Shown: in pieces, positions 1 to 10,800 of the stretch
How the letters are laid out: each line of letters starts with the position of its first letter
How positions within the stretch are numbered: position 1 is the first letter of the stretch
Source of the DNA: Quillaja saponaria
Taxonomy: Eukaryota > Streptophyta > Magnoliopsida > Fabales > Quillajaceae
DNA length: 64,000 nt
Direction of reading: 5' to 3'
Assembly (NCBI GenBank): GCA_029379385.1
Contig: CM055612.1
Location: forward strand, 13,826,001-13,890,000
Translations under genes and position numbers: made by a program
Notes under the pieces: model-generated
Database searches by the model: none
Seen by the model: only the letters and a program-made list of their open reading frames with translations
Told to the model about the DNA's origin: nothing

Positions 1-789
1 TGGTCCCAATTACCGTCAAAATCCATTATGCAAGCTCGCAACATATCTTCCAAAGTTTGTATCATCCTCTCGGATTGCCCATCCATCTGAGGGTGAAAAG
101 CCATACTGAACAATAAATGAGTACCAAGAGCCTCTTGAAACGATCTTCAAAATGAAGCAGTGAATTAAGCTCCCTGGTCATATATAACAGAGACTGGTAC
201 CCCATGTAATGAAACAATCTCATCTAGGTACAGCTTTGCATACTGATGTGCTGAGTAAGTAGTCTTCACCGGAAGAAAATGAGCAAATTTCGTCAAATGA
301 TCCATAATCACCCAAATGGAATCAAAACCTCTAAGAGTCTTAGGAAGTCCTGATACAAAATCCATGGTGACTTTTTCCCATTTCCACTCCGGAACGTCCA
401 GTTTTCGTAACATCCCCGCAGGTCTTTGATGCTTAGCTTTTACCTATTGACACACCAAACATCTAGAAACAAAATCAGCAACATCCTTTTTCATACCCTT
501 CCACCAGTAAAATTTTCTTAAATCCTGATACATTTTAGAAGAACTAGGTTGCATAACATATGATGAACAGTGAGCTGCTTCAAGAATTTTCTTCCTCAAC
601 TCCAAATCAGGTGGCACTACCATACTATCACCATATCTCAACACTCTTTCACCATCCACCCTTGAATTCACCACTAGTTCATTGCTTACATTTAGTTCTT
701 TCAACAATCACTTCTAGATCAACTGCTTGTGATCCTTTTATGGCTTCCACAAAAGTGGACTGCACTTGAACATGAGCTAGCAATATCCC
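1..789 (-). pseudogene. Gypsy integrase (zinc-binding and N-terminal part of catalytic core), broken
   Basis: Integrases insert element cDNA into chromosomes. On the minus strand, 444-707 encodes the H-C-C type N-terminal zinc-binding region, ending in a CLVCQ motif. 165-413 encodes the start of the catalytic core, with MDFVSGLPKTLRG and VIMDHLTKFAHF, the first aspartate (D of MDF) and a second near VIYDQGA. The two parts are separated by a stop near 440, and another stop lies near 165, so no functional enzyme can be made. The remaining core and the C-terminal domain lie outside the window. Confidence 0.85.
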
Positions 790-1611
790 CTAAGGAGACA
801 CTTCGAATTTAACTCCTTCAGCCATGCATCGCTGCAATTCTTTGACTACCTGACTGCGCCCAGCTGACAAATAGGATAAACTACCCATTGACTTCCTACT
901 CAAAGCATCAGCAACCACATTTGTTTTACCTGGATGATAAGAAATCAAACAGTCATAATCCTCTAGTAGCTCAATCCATCTACGTTGTCTTAAGTTCAGC
1001 TCTTTCTGATAAAAAATGTATTCAAGACTTTTGTGATCTGCGAAAATCTTAAAAGTCTCACCATACAAGTAATGCCTCCATATCTTTAATGCAAAAATTA
1101 CTGCTGCCATTTCAAGATCATGAGTAGGGTAGTTCACCTCATGCTTTTTCAGCTGTCTAGAAGCATATGCTACAACTCCTCCATCCTGCATTAAAACACA
1201 ACTAAGTCCAATACGAGAAGCATCACAAAACACAATATCCTTACTCGTAGTAGAAGGAAGCGCAAGAACAAGAGCTGACGTCAAACAAGTTTTTAGTTTT
1301 TGAAAGCTTTCTTCATAAGTCTCGGACCACGAAAACTTGACTCCTTTATGAGTCAGTTGAGTTAAAGGAGCAACAATACGGGAGAAATTCTCTACAAATT
1401 TCTTGTAATACCCGTCTAGGCCCAGGAAACTGCGAACTTCAGAGACATTTGTTGGTCGGAGCCAATTTTGAATTGCGTCTATCTTCCTCGGGTCAACACG
1501 AATACCTTCCTTAGAAATCACATACCCAAGAAAAGTCACTTGTTTCAGCCAAAATTCATACTTAGAGAATTTAGCATAAAGCTTATTTTTCCTAAGTGTT
1601 TGTAATACAAT
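790..1611 (-). pseudogene. Gypsy reverse transcriptase thumb/connection and RNase H
   Basis: This is the second half of the gypsy polymerase. The N-terminal part carries [12 protein letters not shown] and [13 protein letters not shown], typical of the RT palm/thumb to RNase H junction in Ty3/gypsy. The RNase H part has [13 protein letters not shown] (first catalytic Asp), [13 protein letters not shown] (catalytic Glu), [10 protein letters not shown], and ends at [10 protein letters not shown] (last Asp). About 250 residues are open in one frame (790-1539), so this segment is well preserved; the stop near 1612 separates it from the RT fingers. Confidence 0.9.
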
Positions 1612-2100
1612 TCAAAGATGCTGCTTAAGCTCATCCTCACTTCGAGAATATACCAGAATATCATCAATGAAAACAATAACCAACTGGTCCAAGAAAGGCT
1701 TAAACACCCAATTCATTAGATCCATGAACGCTGCAAGAGCATTAGTAAGCCCAAAAGACATAACCAAGAATTCATAGTGCCTATATCGAGTGCGAAAAGC
1801 AGTTTTCGGAATATCCTCTTTCTTGATTCGGAGCTGATGATATCCCGAACGAAGATCAATCTTAGAAAAATACTGAGCTCCCTGCAGTTGATCAAATAAG
1901 TCATCAATCATGGGAAGAGGATACTTCTTTCTAACTGTGACCTTATTCAACTGTCGGTAATTAATGCACAGTCTAAACGAGCCATCATTCTTCTTAAAAA
2001 CAAAACAAGAACACCCCAAGGAGATGAACTGTGATGAATGAATCCCTTATCCAGCAAATCTTGTAATTGCACTTTAAGCTCCCTCAATTCACTAGGAGCC
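1612..2100 (-). pseudogene. Gypsy reverse transcriptase fingers/palm
   Basis: The palm carries [15 protein letters not shown] (first catalytic Asp) and the FIDDILVYS box (the catalytic DD pair), preceded by [13 protein letters not shown]. The usual N-terminal start with a proline-rich approach is frameshifted near 2019-2100. The reading stops at a TGA close to 1612 where related elements have an Arg codon, which fits CGA-to-TGA decay, common in methylated plant repeats. The second step of that reasoning is inference. Confidence 0.9.
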
Positions 2101-2809
2101 ATTCTATAGGGGGAATAGAAATTGGTTGAGTGCCAAGTAATAGTTCAATGCCAAACTCAATTTCACGGTTGGGAGTAAGCCCTGGAAGCTTTTCAGGAAA
2201 AACATAAGAAAACTCCCTTACTACTGGAATATGATCTAAAGGAGGACACTCTAACTGAGTATCCCTAACAAAAGCTAAATAAGTTTGATGCTTTTTCCTG
2301 ATAAGTCGCCTTACCTGGATAGTTGAAATTAAATTGCGAGGAACCTCACTCTGATCCCCTTGAACAATAACAGTCGGCTTGGCAGGAATACTAAATTTAA
2401 CACTCTTATCACGACAATCTACTAAAGCATGATGGCTAGACAACTAATACATGCCTAAAATCACATCATATTCCAGCATATCCAGTATGATTAGGTTTGT
2501 CGGATAACTATCATCCCTCACAAGAATTTCACACGAAGATATTTGCCGGTCTACTAAAATAATTTCTCTCAACGGAGTTTAGATTGCTAGAGGGATCTCA
2601 AGAGGCTTCACAACCTTCCCTACCCAGGAAGCAAAATATGGCGAGATGAAAGAATGAGTAGCTCCTGGATCAAATAGCATTTTATCACTAATGAAACAAA
2701 CAAACAATTTACCTGATACCACTACATTAGAAGCCTGGGCATCTTGAGTCGTTAGAGCATATGGCTTGACCTCTCCCTGCTGATGAAAAACCCCTGGAAG
2801 AACCACCAC
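2100..2809 (-). pseudogene. Gypsy aspartic protease and linker, broken by stops
   Basis: The protease cuts the Gag-Pol precursor. The active-site region on the minus strand near 2650-2690 reads FDPGATHSFIS; functional relatives have D-S/T-G, so the second position is replaced by Pro here. A second conserved stretch, DVILGMY and HHALVDCRDK, lies at about 2400-2490. Stops at about 2579 and 2443 interrupt the frame. The following 2084-2443 segment is the protease-RT linker. It would be inactive even without the stops because of the active-site change, assuming the alignment is right. Confidence 0.8.
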
Positions 2810-3446
2810 GCACCCCTGGAGGTCTCGTAGGTGTTGCAGGAAGTGGGGGTCTACCCTGGACTGAAGAAGAAGTCCTAACTGAAGTGGAATGACTTCTCAA
2901 CAATGGACAGTCTCTAATACGATGATCCATCCCTCCACATTTAAAACATGCACCTGTCCCCAGTATGCCTATTGCCACAAGTAGAACTGGTAGGGAACTC
3001 ATATGATTAGGGTCCGCTCGACGATTCTCCTTGAAACTGAGCTCCTGAACCTCGTCTTATCTGACTTTTACCTGACTGAAAATTTCCTCTGAATGAACCC
3101 TGCCTAAAGGTAGATTCACCCCTAGGCCTCCGTGAACTGCCAACTCGAGAGGTCGATGAACCATCCTGCCTTGCCTTCTTTATGACTGTCCCGTTCTGCC
3201 TGTCTCTCTACCACCCAAGTCTCCAATCAGTAAGCAGCATCCACAGCCTGAGTATATGTCGTAGTGTCCGACACAAACACTAATATGAATAAATAATCCT
3301 TTAACCTATGCACAAATCTCTTCACTCTCATCTGCTACGTGGCGACCAAATGTGGGGCAAAACGAGATAGTCGAGTAAATTGAGTCTTATACTCCACCAT
3401 TGACATACCCTCAGTCTGCACCAATAGCTCAAAATCACGAGCATGC
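2727..3446 (-). pseudogene. Gypsy gag, C-terminal half with CCHC zinc knuckle
   Basis: Gag forms the particle shell and binds RNA. On the minus strand at about 2900-2950 the sequence gives CFKCGGMDHRIRDC, a C-x2-C-x4-H-x4-C knuckle. Upstream (3330-3420) it gives MVEYKTQFTRLSRFAPHLVA and KRFVHRL, a conserved part of the retrotransposon gag domain. Several frameshifts and stops separate the pieces. The N-terminal part of gag is missing beyond 3446. Confidence 0.8.
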
Positions 3447-3982
3447 AGATATTTGTGGACAAACATCATACTGATAAGGTGTTTTAGGTGGGGGATTATG
3501 TCTTTCAAGCTCCAGCCTTACAGGTAGACATTTATGGTAACCAAGGTCAATAAGAAGCTCAATTTCAAGTTTTTTGGGCTTTATGTTATTAACAAAAAAG
3601 TGGGGGATGTTGCTTATGAACTTCTCTTTTCAATAGCCAAGATCCATCCTATTTTTCATATGTCCCAACTTAAGGCTTCCATTGGAGACTAGATAGCTCA
3701 AACTATGTTACCTGTGAAGATATTTATGGACAAGCGTCATACAGATAAGGTGTTTCAGGTAGGGGATTATGTCTTTCAAGCTCTAGCCTTATAGGTAAAC
3801 ATTTATGGCAACCAAGGTTAATAAGAAGCTCAATTTCAAGTTTTTTAGTCTCTATATTATTATCAGAAAAATGGGGGATGTTGCTTATGAACTTCTCCCT
3901 TTAGTAGCCAAGATCTATCTTGTTTTTCATGTGTCCCAACTTAAGACTGCCATTGGAGACTAGATAACTCAAACTATGTTAC
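3447..3982 (+). repeat. Tandem duplication, two copies of about 270 bp
   Basis: Copy 1 begins at GATATTTGTGGACAAAC near 3449 and copy 2 at GATATTTATGGACAAGC near 3718. Both run to AACTATGTTACCTG. The copies differ at many positions, so the duplication is old or involved two diverged templates. Confidence 0.85.
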
Positions 3983-4193
3983 CTGACTGTGATAGGGAAG
4001 GTTTGGTCCGGTTGGAACCTATAGCTATTTTGGAGGCACTATTAAATGAGGAACAAGCCAGTCACACAAGTTTTGGTTAAATGGTTCACTACTTATGTAA
4101 AGGATGCTACTTAAGAGGACAGACATACATTGCAACAGAAGTTTCCTTCTTTTAGTCCTTGAGGACAAGTGTGTTGCTTAGGGGGAGTGATTT
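3447..4193 (+). pseudogene. Gypsy integrase C-terminal tail, with a 271-bp tandem duplication
   Basis: The plus strand encodes the end of a gypsy polyprotein: VGDYVF and VFHVSQLK-like stretches, then GLVRLEPIAILEALLNEEQ, which is the usual integrase C-terminus leading to the 3' LTR. The part from about 3447 to 3716 is repeated at 3717-3982 with period about 271 and moderate divergence. Stops occur in both copies, so it is not coding. A purine-rich tract (about 4179-4190) and then TGTTAC follow, as expected before a 3' LTR. It points away from the minus-strand element on its left. Confidence 0.75.
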
Positions 4194-4569
4194 GTTACAT
4201 TCTAAAATAATCCTCCTCAAAATGTTGTCATTTAGGGAATGATTAATTACAAAATCAAACTTAATTTCTTTTCCGTTTGTTTTCCTTTCTATTAAAATGG
4301 TACCAGTGCTTTGCCGGTTTGTTAGAGTAGTCAACTAGCCATTGTAATTCATTTAGGAGTGAACTAGATTGGGAATTCGTTATAAAAAATTCTTAGTTGA
4401 CAAGGATTTTGCGAAGTGAGTAATTGATAAAGTGCCTTCGATACTCGATGTGAATTCATTCATGAACTAAAATACAATTTGAACTTCTCAATTTTTCTCT
4501 AAGGTTTCCTTACTTCCTATTTGTTTATTGAGAATTTGATTTTCATTTTTGAAATTAACATACCAACAG
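4194..4569 (+). repeat. Probable 3' LTR of the plus-strand gypsy fragment
   Basis: It starts TGTTACATTC just after a purine tract (GGGGGAGTGA) that follows the integrase tail. It contains a TATA-like TTATAAAAAAT near 4380 and can be ended at CA in TACCAACA (4569). There is no second LTR here to define the edges, so the 3' boundary is an estimate. Confidence 0.5.
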
Positions 4570-4819
4570 TCTTTTACTTCTTTCATTGATGTTTAACTAT
4601 TCTCTTTATTTTCATTTTTTATCTCTCTTGTGGCCTTGTCTCCAGTTGTAGAACCAGTAACCTGGCCTTCAACTTCAAGGTCATATCTCTGATTTTCTTT
4701 TAATCTAATTTTTTCCTTAAAATTAATGTTGTAATTTAACTATGTTAAAAAGAATATCTCATCCTCAGTTAATGAGATTCTCCTAGTGTCTAAATTTTCA
4801 TTGAAACTTTAGAGGTCTC
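4570..4819. other. Non-coding stretch, nothing recognised
   Basis: AT-rich sequence with pyrimidine runs. I see no supported ORF, RNA gene or repeat. Confidence 0.5.
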
Positions 4820-4821
4820 TA

Positions 4822-5240
4822 TTTAGAGGTGGTAAGCCAAGCTTATGAGCTACTCATTAAGGGCACAAATCGAGCTCGGTTTGTTTTCTTAAGGAGTTAA
4901 TCTTGAACTTTATTTTGAGCTCATTAAGTAAAAAGATCCGAGCTCATCTTTCAAAAACTTAGGTTCGTAAGCTTAGGAGCTTAACTCATTTATTATTATT
5001 TAATTTATTTTTATTATTTATGTATAAATCTATAATAAATATACTTATATGGGAAAATATATATATATGATGTAACTTGATTTGGTGGTAAGTTACTCAT
5101 CTAACTATCTAAAAAGTCTTGGTTTCAACTCTTATTGACGAGCTTAGCTCAAGCTTAGCTTAACGGTTTTAAGCTTGTGAGCTCTTAATGAGGTTATGCT
5201 CACGAACTTCTAACTAGTTTGGCTCATTGCCATCCTTATG
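4822..5240. mobile_element. Possible hAT-type MITE remnant
   Basis: The left edge reads AGAGGTGGTAAGCCAAGC. The right edge read in reverse is AGGATGGCAATGAGCCAAAC, so imperfect terminal inverted repeats are visible. The interior is full of AGCTC and GAGCTC words on both strands, a texture I associate with a common plant non-autonomous hAT family starting near GGGTGGCAA. No matching 8-bp target duplication was found, and the right end lies inside a later tandem duplication. Confidence 0.35.
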
Positions 5241-5482
5241 GACGATGCTATATCTAAAACCTCATAGCACTTAGATGCAATTTATTAAAAATAAATTATG
5301 TGAGAAAGGTGATTAATTATCTACGGTTTTAAGCTTGTGAGCTCTTAATGAGGCTATGCTCACGAACTTCTAATTAGTTCAGCTCATTGCCATCCTTATG
5401 GACGATGATATATCTAAAACCTCATAGCACTTAGATGCAATTTATTAAAAATAAATTATGTGAGAAAGGTGGTTAATTATCT
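5163..5482. repeat. 160-bp tandem duplication
   Basis: 5163-5322 and 5323-5482 both start ACGGTTTTAAGCTTGTGAGC and differ at only a few positions. The exact head-to-tail junction and high similarity suggest a recent local event that copied the right end of the possible MITE. Confidence 0.93.
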
Positions 5483-6058
5483 CATAGCTTCATTTGGGAG
5501 TCCGACGGTATATGAAAGGAAATAATACAAATTGCAAGTGACGAGCAGGAAATGAAATAAGAGGGAGAATGGTGATTATTTCTCCGTTATTTGTATGTTT
5601 AAAGAAAAAGTTTGTGAAGGAAAGATATTTATAGAAAGAAAGTAATGAATAATGACATTTTTGCAATTATATCCTTTATTTGTGAGGAATAGATAACCTA
5701 AACTTATGGATATAATGATTTCATTGATTTGTTCATCTAAAAAAAAATAAAAAAAATTGAAGTTTTCTCTCTCTGCAAGACTCATCAACTTGGAGAATTG
5801 AAAAAATCAACCTTATCCTGAATTTAGCTAGACAAATAAAGTTTTCAAACAAAGAATGGAGTACTTCCCAGCAGATAAATTATTTTCCAATCACTCACCA
5901 AGATTTATTTACCATTGATTGTATATTATGTTGTGTCTCTTTCGCTTTACATTTTTCTTTCTGTCAATAACTAAAAATGTTATTGAACATATAAGATTAT
6001 AAAAAAGAAGTCGAAACATCGACTAATTCACATGATACAATCAATCCAAATTTATTAT
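5483..6058. other. Non-coding stretch, nothing recognised
   Basis: AT-rich sequence. The short reading frame on the minus strand at 5576-5788 has no recognisable composition or motif and looks random. Confidence 0.5.
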
Positions 6059-6823
6059 CTTTACAAATCTCACAAAACACATAAAAAAACATTATAACCT
6101 AGTCATATTAGGGATACTTTTAATTAAATTATGACATAATCATATAACTCAATTACGATTAGAATTAAGAAAAGAAGATCAAGACCTTCCAATTTGAATT
6201 ATATAATCATGTCTTGAAAATTAATTGTTAGAGTCGGATTTGACTCTATTGAGGTGTCTTCCACATGGCTCTAAGAGGTGACCAACTTACAAGATAAGGA
6301 GAGTCACAGGTGATAAGGACACGAGATGACTCTGATACCAAAGTTAGTAAACTGTATCAAGAGAATAAGCAGTAAAGTGCTTATAAAGATGAGGATGAGA
6401 AATAATCTGATTTAGGTTAGGAGTTTATTTCCTTTACAAACCTCACAAAACACATGAAAAAACATTATAACCTAGTTATATTACGCTTTTACTCTTAAAC
6501 ACCAATTAATTAAATTATGACAGAATCATGTAACTTAATTAGAATTAGAATTAAGAAGAGAAGATTGAGATCTTCCAATTTAAATTATATAACCATGTCT
6601 TGAAAATCAATTTTTAGAGTTGAATTTGACTCTATTGAGGTGCTTTCCACGTGGGGGCGTGGGGGTTTTGACGTACAAGACTAGGAGAGGAGCGATCCTG
6701 AGGATATAGAAAGACACTGATGCTAGAGTTAGTAAACTATTTCAAGAGCATAAGCATTAAAGTGCATATAAATTAAGAGTGAGGATGATAAATAACCTAA
6801 TTTAGGTTAGGAGTTTAGCCCCA
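6059..6823. repeat. 373-bp tandem duplication, diverged
   Basis: 6059-6431 and 6432-6823 share CTTTACAAAYCTCACAAAAC at the start, the CCTAGT-ATATTA and CTTCCAATTT segments, and the TTTAGGTTAGGAGTTTA ending. The second copy has extra bases, including a G-rich insert near 6650. No coding potential is visible; the parent could be an LTR or transposon fragment. Confidence 0.85.
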
Positions 6824-7094
6824 TGATATAGAAATGTGAGACTAATGAGAATATGTCGCTTGTCATAATAATAAGTAAGTTAATGATTAGATCAATTCTT
6901 TTTTGGAGTGGACTGTTAGGTTTTGACGAAGTCATGTGTCCTATTGTGATAAAATAATACTAACTCGGTATTAACATACTCATTATAAACCTACTCTATT
7001 ATTTGGAAAAAATTGAAAAATCAGAATTTTAGGTTAGGAAGAAAAAGGAGTCCAAGAGCATGACAATATTGTAAGTGACATAGACTAGAAATAT

Positions 7095-7140
7095 AGGGGG
7101 GGGTGGGGGGCGGGGGGCGGGGGGCGGGGCGGGGCGGCGG
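7095..7140 (+). repeat. G-rich low-complexity tract with quadruplex potential
   Basis: About 45 bases contain runs of four to eight G separated by single C or T bases, far more than the four G-runs a G-quadruplex needs. It lies roughly 120-150 bp upstream of the likely transcript start of the Ser/Pro-rich protein gene. Any regulatory effect is inference. Confidence 0.8.
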
Positions 7141-7872
7141 AACTGCAAATTCATTGTTACAAAATTCGAATTAGGAAGTAACGAAATAACGGGTATGTTC
7201 GTGATTATCTACCCACCTAAAATCCCAACAAGAAAACGTAGGCTTTAAATGAGAGAAACAGACAAAGCTGTACGGCTTTTCTCCCCCCATTTTCTCCATT
7301 TCATGCTCTAAGCCTCACCTATATTACCGTTAAATGCCACTCTCTCTCTTCCCTGATCGGAGCCCATCTATCTTGACTTTGAACATTCCGATTATCCCTG
7401 TCCTTTTCCTCGTCAGGTTTCAGCTTCGTTCTGCAACAATGAAGGTTTGTACGAGTTTGAACAGGAAACTGTAGCTCTTCCTCTTCTAGATTTCAGCTTT
7501 GTTCTGCGATAATGACTGTTAATTAGAGAACTGGGTATTTGTCTTTCTCGGAAAAATGTCAACTTTGTGAAAGTTTAAGGTGCCACAATGGCTTTGAATT
7601 CGAACATAGTATTGTAGAAATGCTGGTTCTTTGTTTGCTAACGTTTGCTCAGAAAATAGCGGCATCGGAGCAGCTTGGCTTTAGATCTAATTTTTGTTGT
7701 GTTCTGTTTTGAAGAGTTTTTTGAGATTGATGACTATGCATTTGGTGTGGAAATTGTGGTTGGTATTCGGAGACGTGAATGAGAAGCTAAGTTAGGGTTT
7801 TGGGGTTTTGTGGGTTTCTTCGTTTGGTTTGCTTGATCAGTTATTACTGTTCCCGTATTACGTATTTGGGTG
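7141..7872 (+). promoter_or_regulatory. Promoter and 5' leader region of the Ser/Pro-rich protein gene
   Basis: Pyrimidine-rich sequence with TCTCTCTCTTCCC near 7340 resembles plant 5' UTRs. An upstream ATG at 7439 is followed directly by GTTTGT, so an intron in the leader is possible. No clear TATA box was found. Exact transcript ends cannot be read from sequence. Confidence 0.45.
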
Positions 7873-10800
7873 ATGAATCGTAGTTTTAGGGCTCCAGAGT
7901 CTCAAATGCAAGCGGCGTTCGAGCATATGCAGCAGCAAATGGGGGGTATGAGGTCTTCGGTAATGAAGGAGAAGGAAGAGGAACTGGCATTGTTCCTGGA
8001 GATGAAGAAGCGCGAGAAAGAACGGGATGATCTTCTCCTAAACAGCTCGGAAGAGTTAGACGTACCATTAAGTACAAAATATGTTCAAATTTTGCTTCGT
8101 TTATTTGACACTTCGATTCTTTTCAAAATTTGCATTTCTAGTGTGTCTAAGTTGACCCATGAACCAATTTCCACTTTACCAAATTTACTTTCATTGTCAA
8201 ATGCATATCAAATAGGCAGAGAAATGCAATATGCTTAATATGGTTTAGTGTTGTGGCTTCAATATATAGTCAGTACTGCATTAATGGGTTTCTCTATTTA
8301 AATTTTTTGCTAAAAATATTTTTTTAGTGCATAAATTGTATGAAAGCTTGCTAACATTAGCGATAATTCTTTACAATTGAGATTGTTTTATCATCTGGTA
8401 ATATTTCATATTGCAGGCTCTAAACCTGGCACTTCTCCCTTATTTAATATTACATTAACACCGGCTCCTGCACTTAAGACTGGTGCTGATGAATTCCTCA
8501 ATTCAGACAATGATAAAAATGACTATGACTGGTAAGTGGTGCCTGTTTACTTCTTTATTTTATAATTTTATTTTTCGAAAAGTCAACATCCTGGGCTCTT
8601 CTATGAACTGTGCTTGGTCTTTGCATTGTGTTTATAACAATAAGTATAATAGTTGAACTAGAGGATGTAGTTCCAGAAGGACTTGGTCATAAGCATTTGA
8701 AAGTCTGCTGCCATTGCTAGTAGTATCATTTGAATTCATAAATATTTTCGTTTTCACTACTGATCACAATGTCAAATTTAAGGGTGTGTTTTCTTATGTT
8801 TTGACTCTTGAGTTGTCTCTTCTTTTTGCTGGTTCCAATATAACTCGTTGACATGCACTTTCAACTGCATCAGTTCACCTGTATCTGATCCTTTCTTAAG
8901 GTCTAACATGGGTACCTTCTTCTTTATAGAGAGTAATTTCCACAATAAAAAGATTGTTAATATGGACAGCTGGTTATCGAGCTAGGAAGCACCAATACAA
9001 ATACAGAAACCAATTTGAGCATTCTTGACTATATAGGATGTGTTTGGCAGGAGTACTCTTGACAAGCACACCTTACAGAGACATGCAATGCTTCAAGAAG
9101 GAAGGATAAAAACATAGGTTTTGAAATCAATTTGTAGGCCTTGAAGATCGCGGAGCGGGGGGGGGCTATTACTTTTTAACTTTTTGTTATCTGGAAAGAG
9201 GACTGGAGGGGGAAAAGGTAAAATAGAGCCCTTAATAAAATAATTGGAGCTTTAAGAAATCTTTCCTTTTGATGCTCAAAATGTTCAGAACTGCATCTTA
9301 TAAGCCACTATTAGTGTTTATCAAATTGTGCAGTCTCTAGTGTCAGATTTCACTACTGAATTATGTTCCCTTGCCTCAAGTACATTGAGAAAACTATCAT
9401 CAGTAAATGTAAATTTTTTCCTAATTGGTTTGGTAATTATCTTCATATAAAAAAATGCCATATATCTGATGGATCTTGTGTGCCTTGCTGCATGACTCAT
9501 GATTGCTGTTGGTGAAGTTCATATATGGATGCACTCGCAGTGCCAGAATGTACTAATGAGAAGAAAATCTACTAACTTGACTTTGGTTAGAAGAAAAAAA
9601 AATAAAAAAAATCAAGACACGTGCTTTTGATTTGTTGAAAATCTGCTAATTATTTTGTGTCATAGGTATAGTTCAATTTTATTTATGTTGAGTGTTATTG
9701 GTTTAAGCAATGCTATAATTGTTGTTTATGTTGGCAGTATTAGAGGTTTTGTTCATCTTCAGGCTTCTGACTCCTCCTGGGACTCCTCTTTTTCCTTCTC
9801 TGGAAATGGAATCACAGAAGACTGTTACTAGTCAGCTTGGCACCGCAAAGGCTCGTCCCACAGTTTTAAAATCAAGAGTAAGACTATTCTAATATTATAA
9901 ACCTAGTTGAACTTGCTTTGAAGTTTATGTATCTCAGCTAGATGTTCTGGTGATGAGCAGGCTTAAGTTTTTGCCTCTGTTGTGAATTTGTTAAAGATGA
10001 AAACTCACTGTTCCTTATCAAGGTTTAAGTTTCAAGAAAAATTTGGTCATCATCAGCAAATTTCATTCTCAGGCTGAATTCTTAATAAACATAGCTTTAA
10101 GAAAATAGGGGTTGGCTGCTGAAAAAGTCAAGAGGGATCATTTGACATCTTGTAAAAACCCTGACCTACCTGAAGCCTGACCAGGGATCAAAACATAAAA
10201 TCTCCTTATGAGAACTCTCTCTCTCTCTCCCAAAAATACTTGCCATGATTACCTACTTTAACTGAATTAGGCATTATTTAGTGGCTAATCTTGTTTTAAT
10301 CCTCTGTTCGGAAGCGGGGAGAAGGGAAGGGAAGTGGAGGATGAATATGGATAAAATTGGTTCCACATTATCCACCATTTCCCTTCCCTCTTACCAAACT
10401 AAGCCTAAGTTCTAGGTTTTGTTATGTATAATAAAGTTGCATGACTTGCCATTTTACTTAGTATCTACAAATCTATAAATCTTACCAAGTAAAAATATTG
10501 TCCTATTAGTATAGTTTATGCTCTAGTTTGAGTTCTGATGCTTATTTAGGAAGTCAATTTAAAAGTTGTTGCCTCAATGTGGTTACAGTTGGCAAGTCCT
10601 CAGCGGGAGCCTACTGCAAGGGACAACTTAGTATCTAGATGGCAAGTTTCCTCCCCTGGGTTGAACTCTTCAAGTGGTGGGATTCGGAGGCCCTCATCAA
10701 CTCGGGGTCCCGGATCAAGACCTGCAACACCAACTGGACACTCTTCGCTGTCCACAGCTTCAAGACCTTCAAGACCTTCCACACCTACTTCTCGGGCAAC

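Larger units (their letters stand above)
1..3446 (-). mobile_element. Ty3/gypsy retrotransposon relic, Tekay/Del-like, cut by the window edge
   Basis: On the minus strand the order is gag tail, aspartic protease, reverse transcriptase, RNase H, integrase, which is the Ty3/gypsy order. The integrase runs off the left edge, so the C-terminal integrase and 3' LTR are outside the window. At the other end gag stops abruptly near 3446, where plus-strand gypsy sequence begins; no 5' LTR or primer-binding site is present. Stop codons between domains (for example near 2579, 2443 and 1612) show the copy is dead. The Tekay/Del assignment rests on recalled domain similarity and is tentative; gypsy itself is certain. 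Confidence 0.92.
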
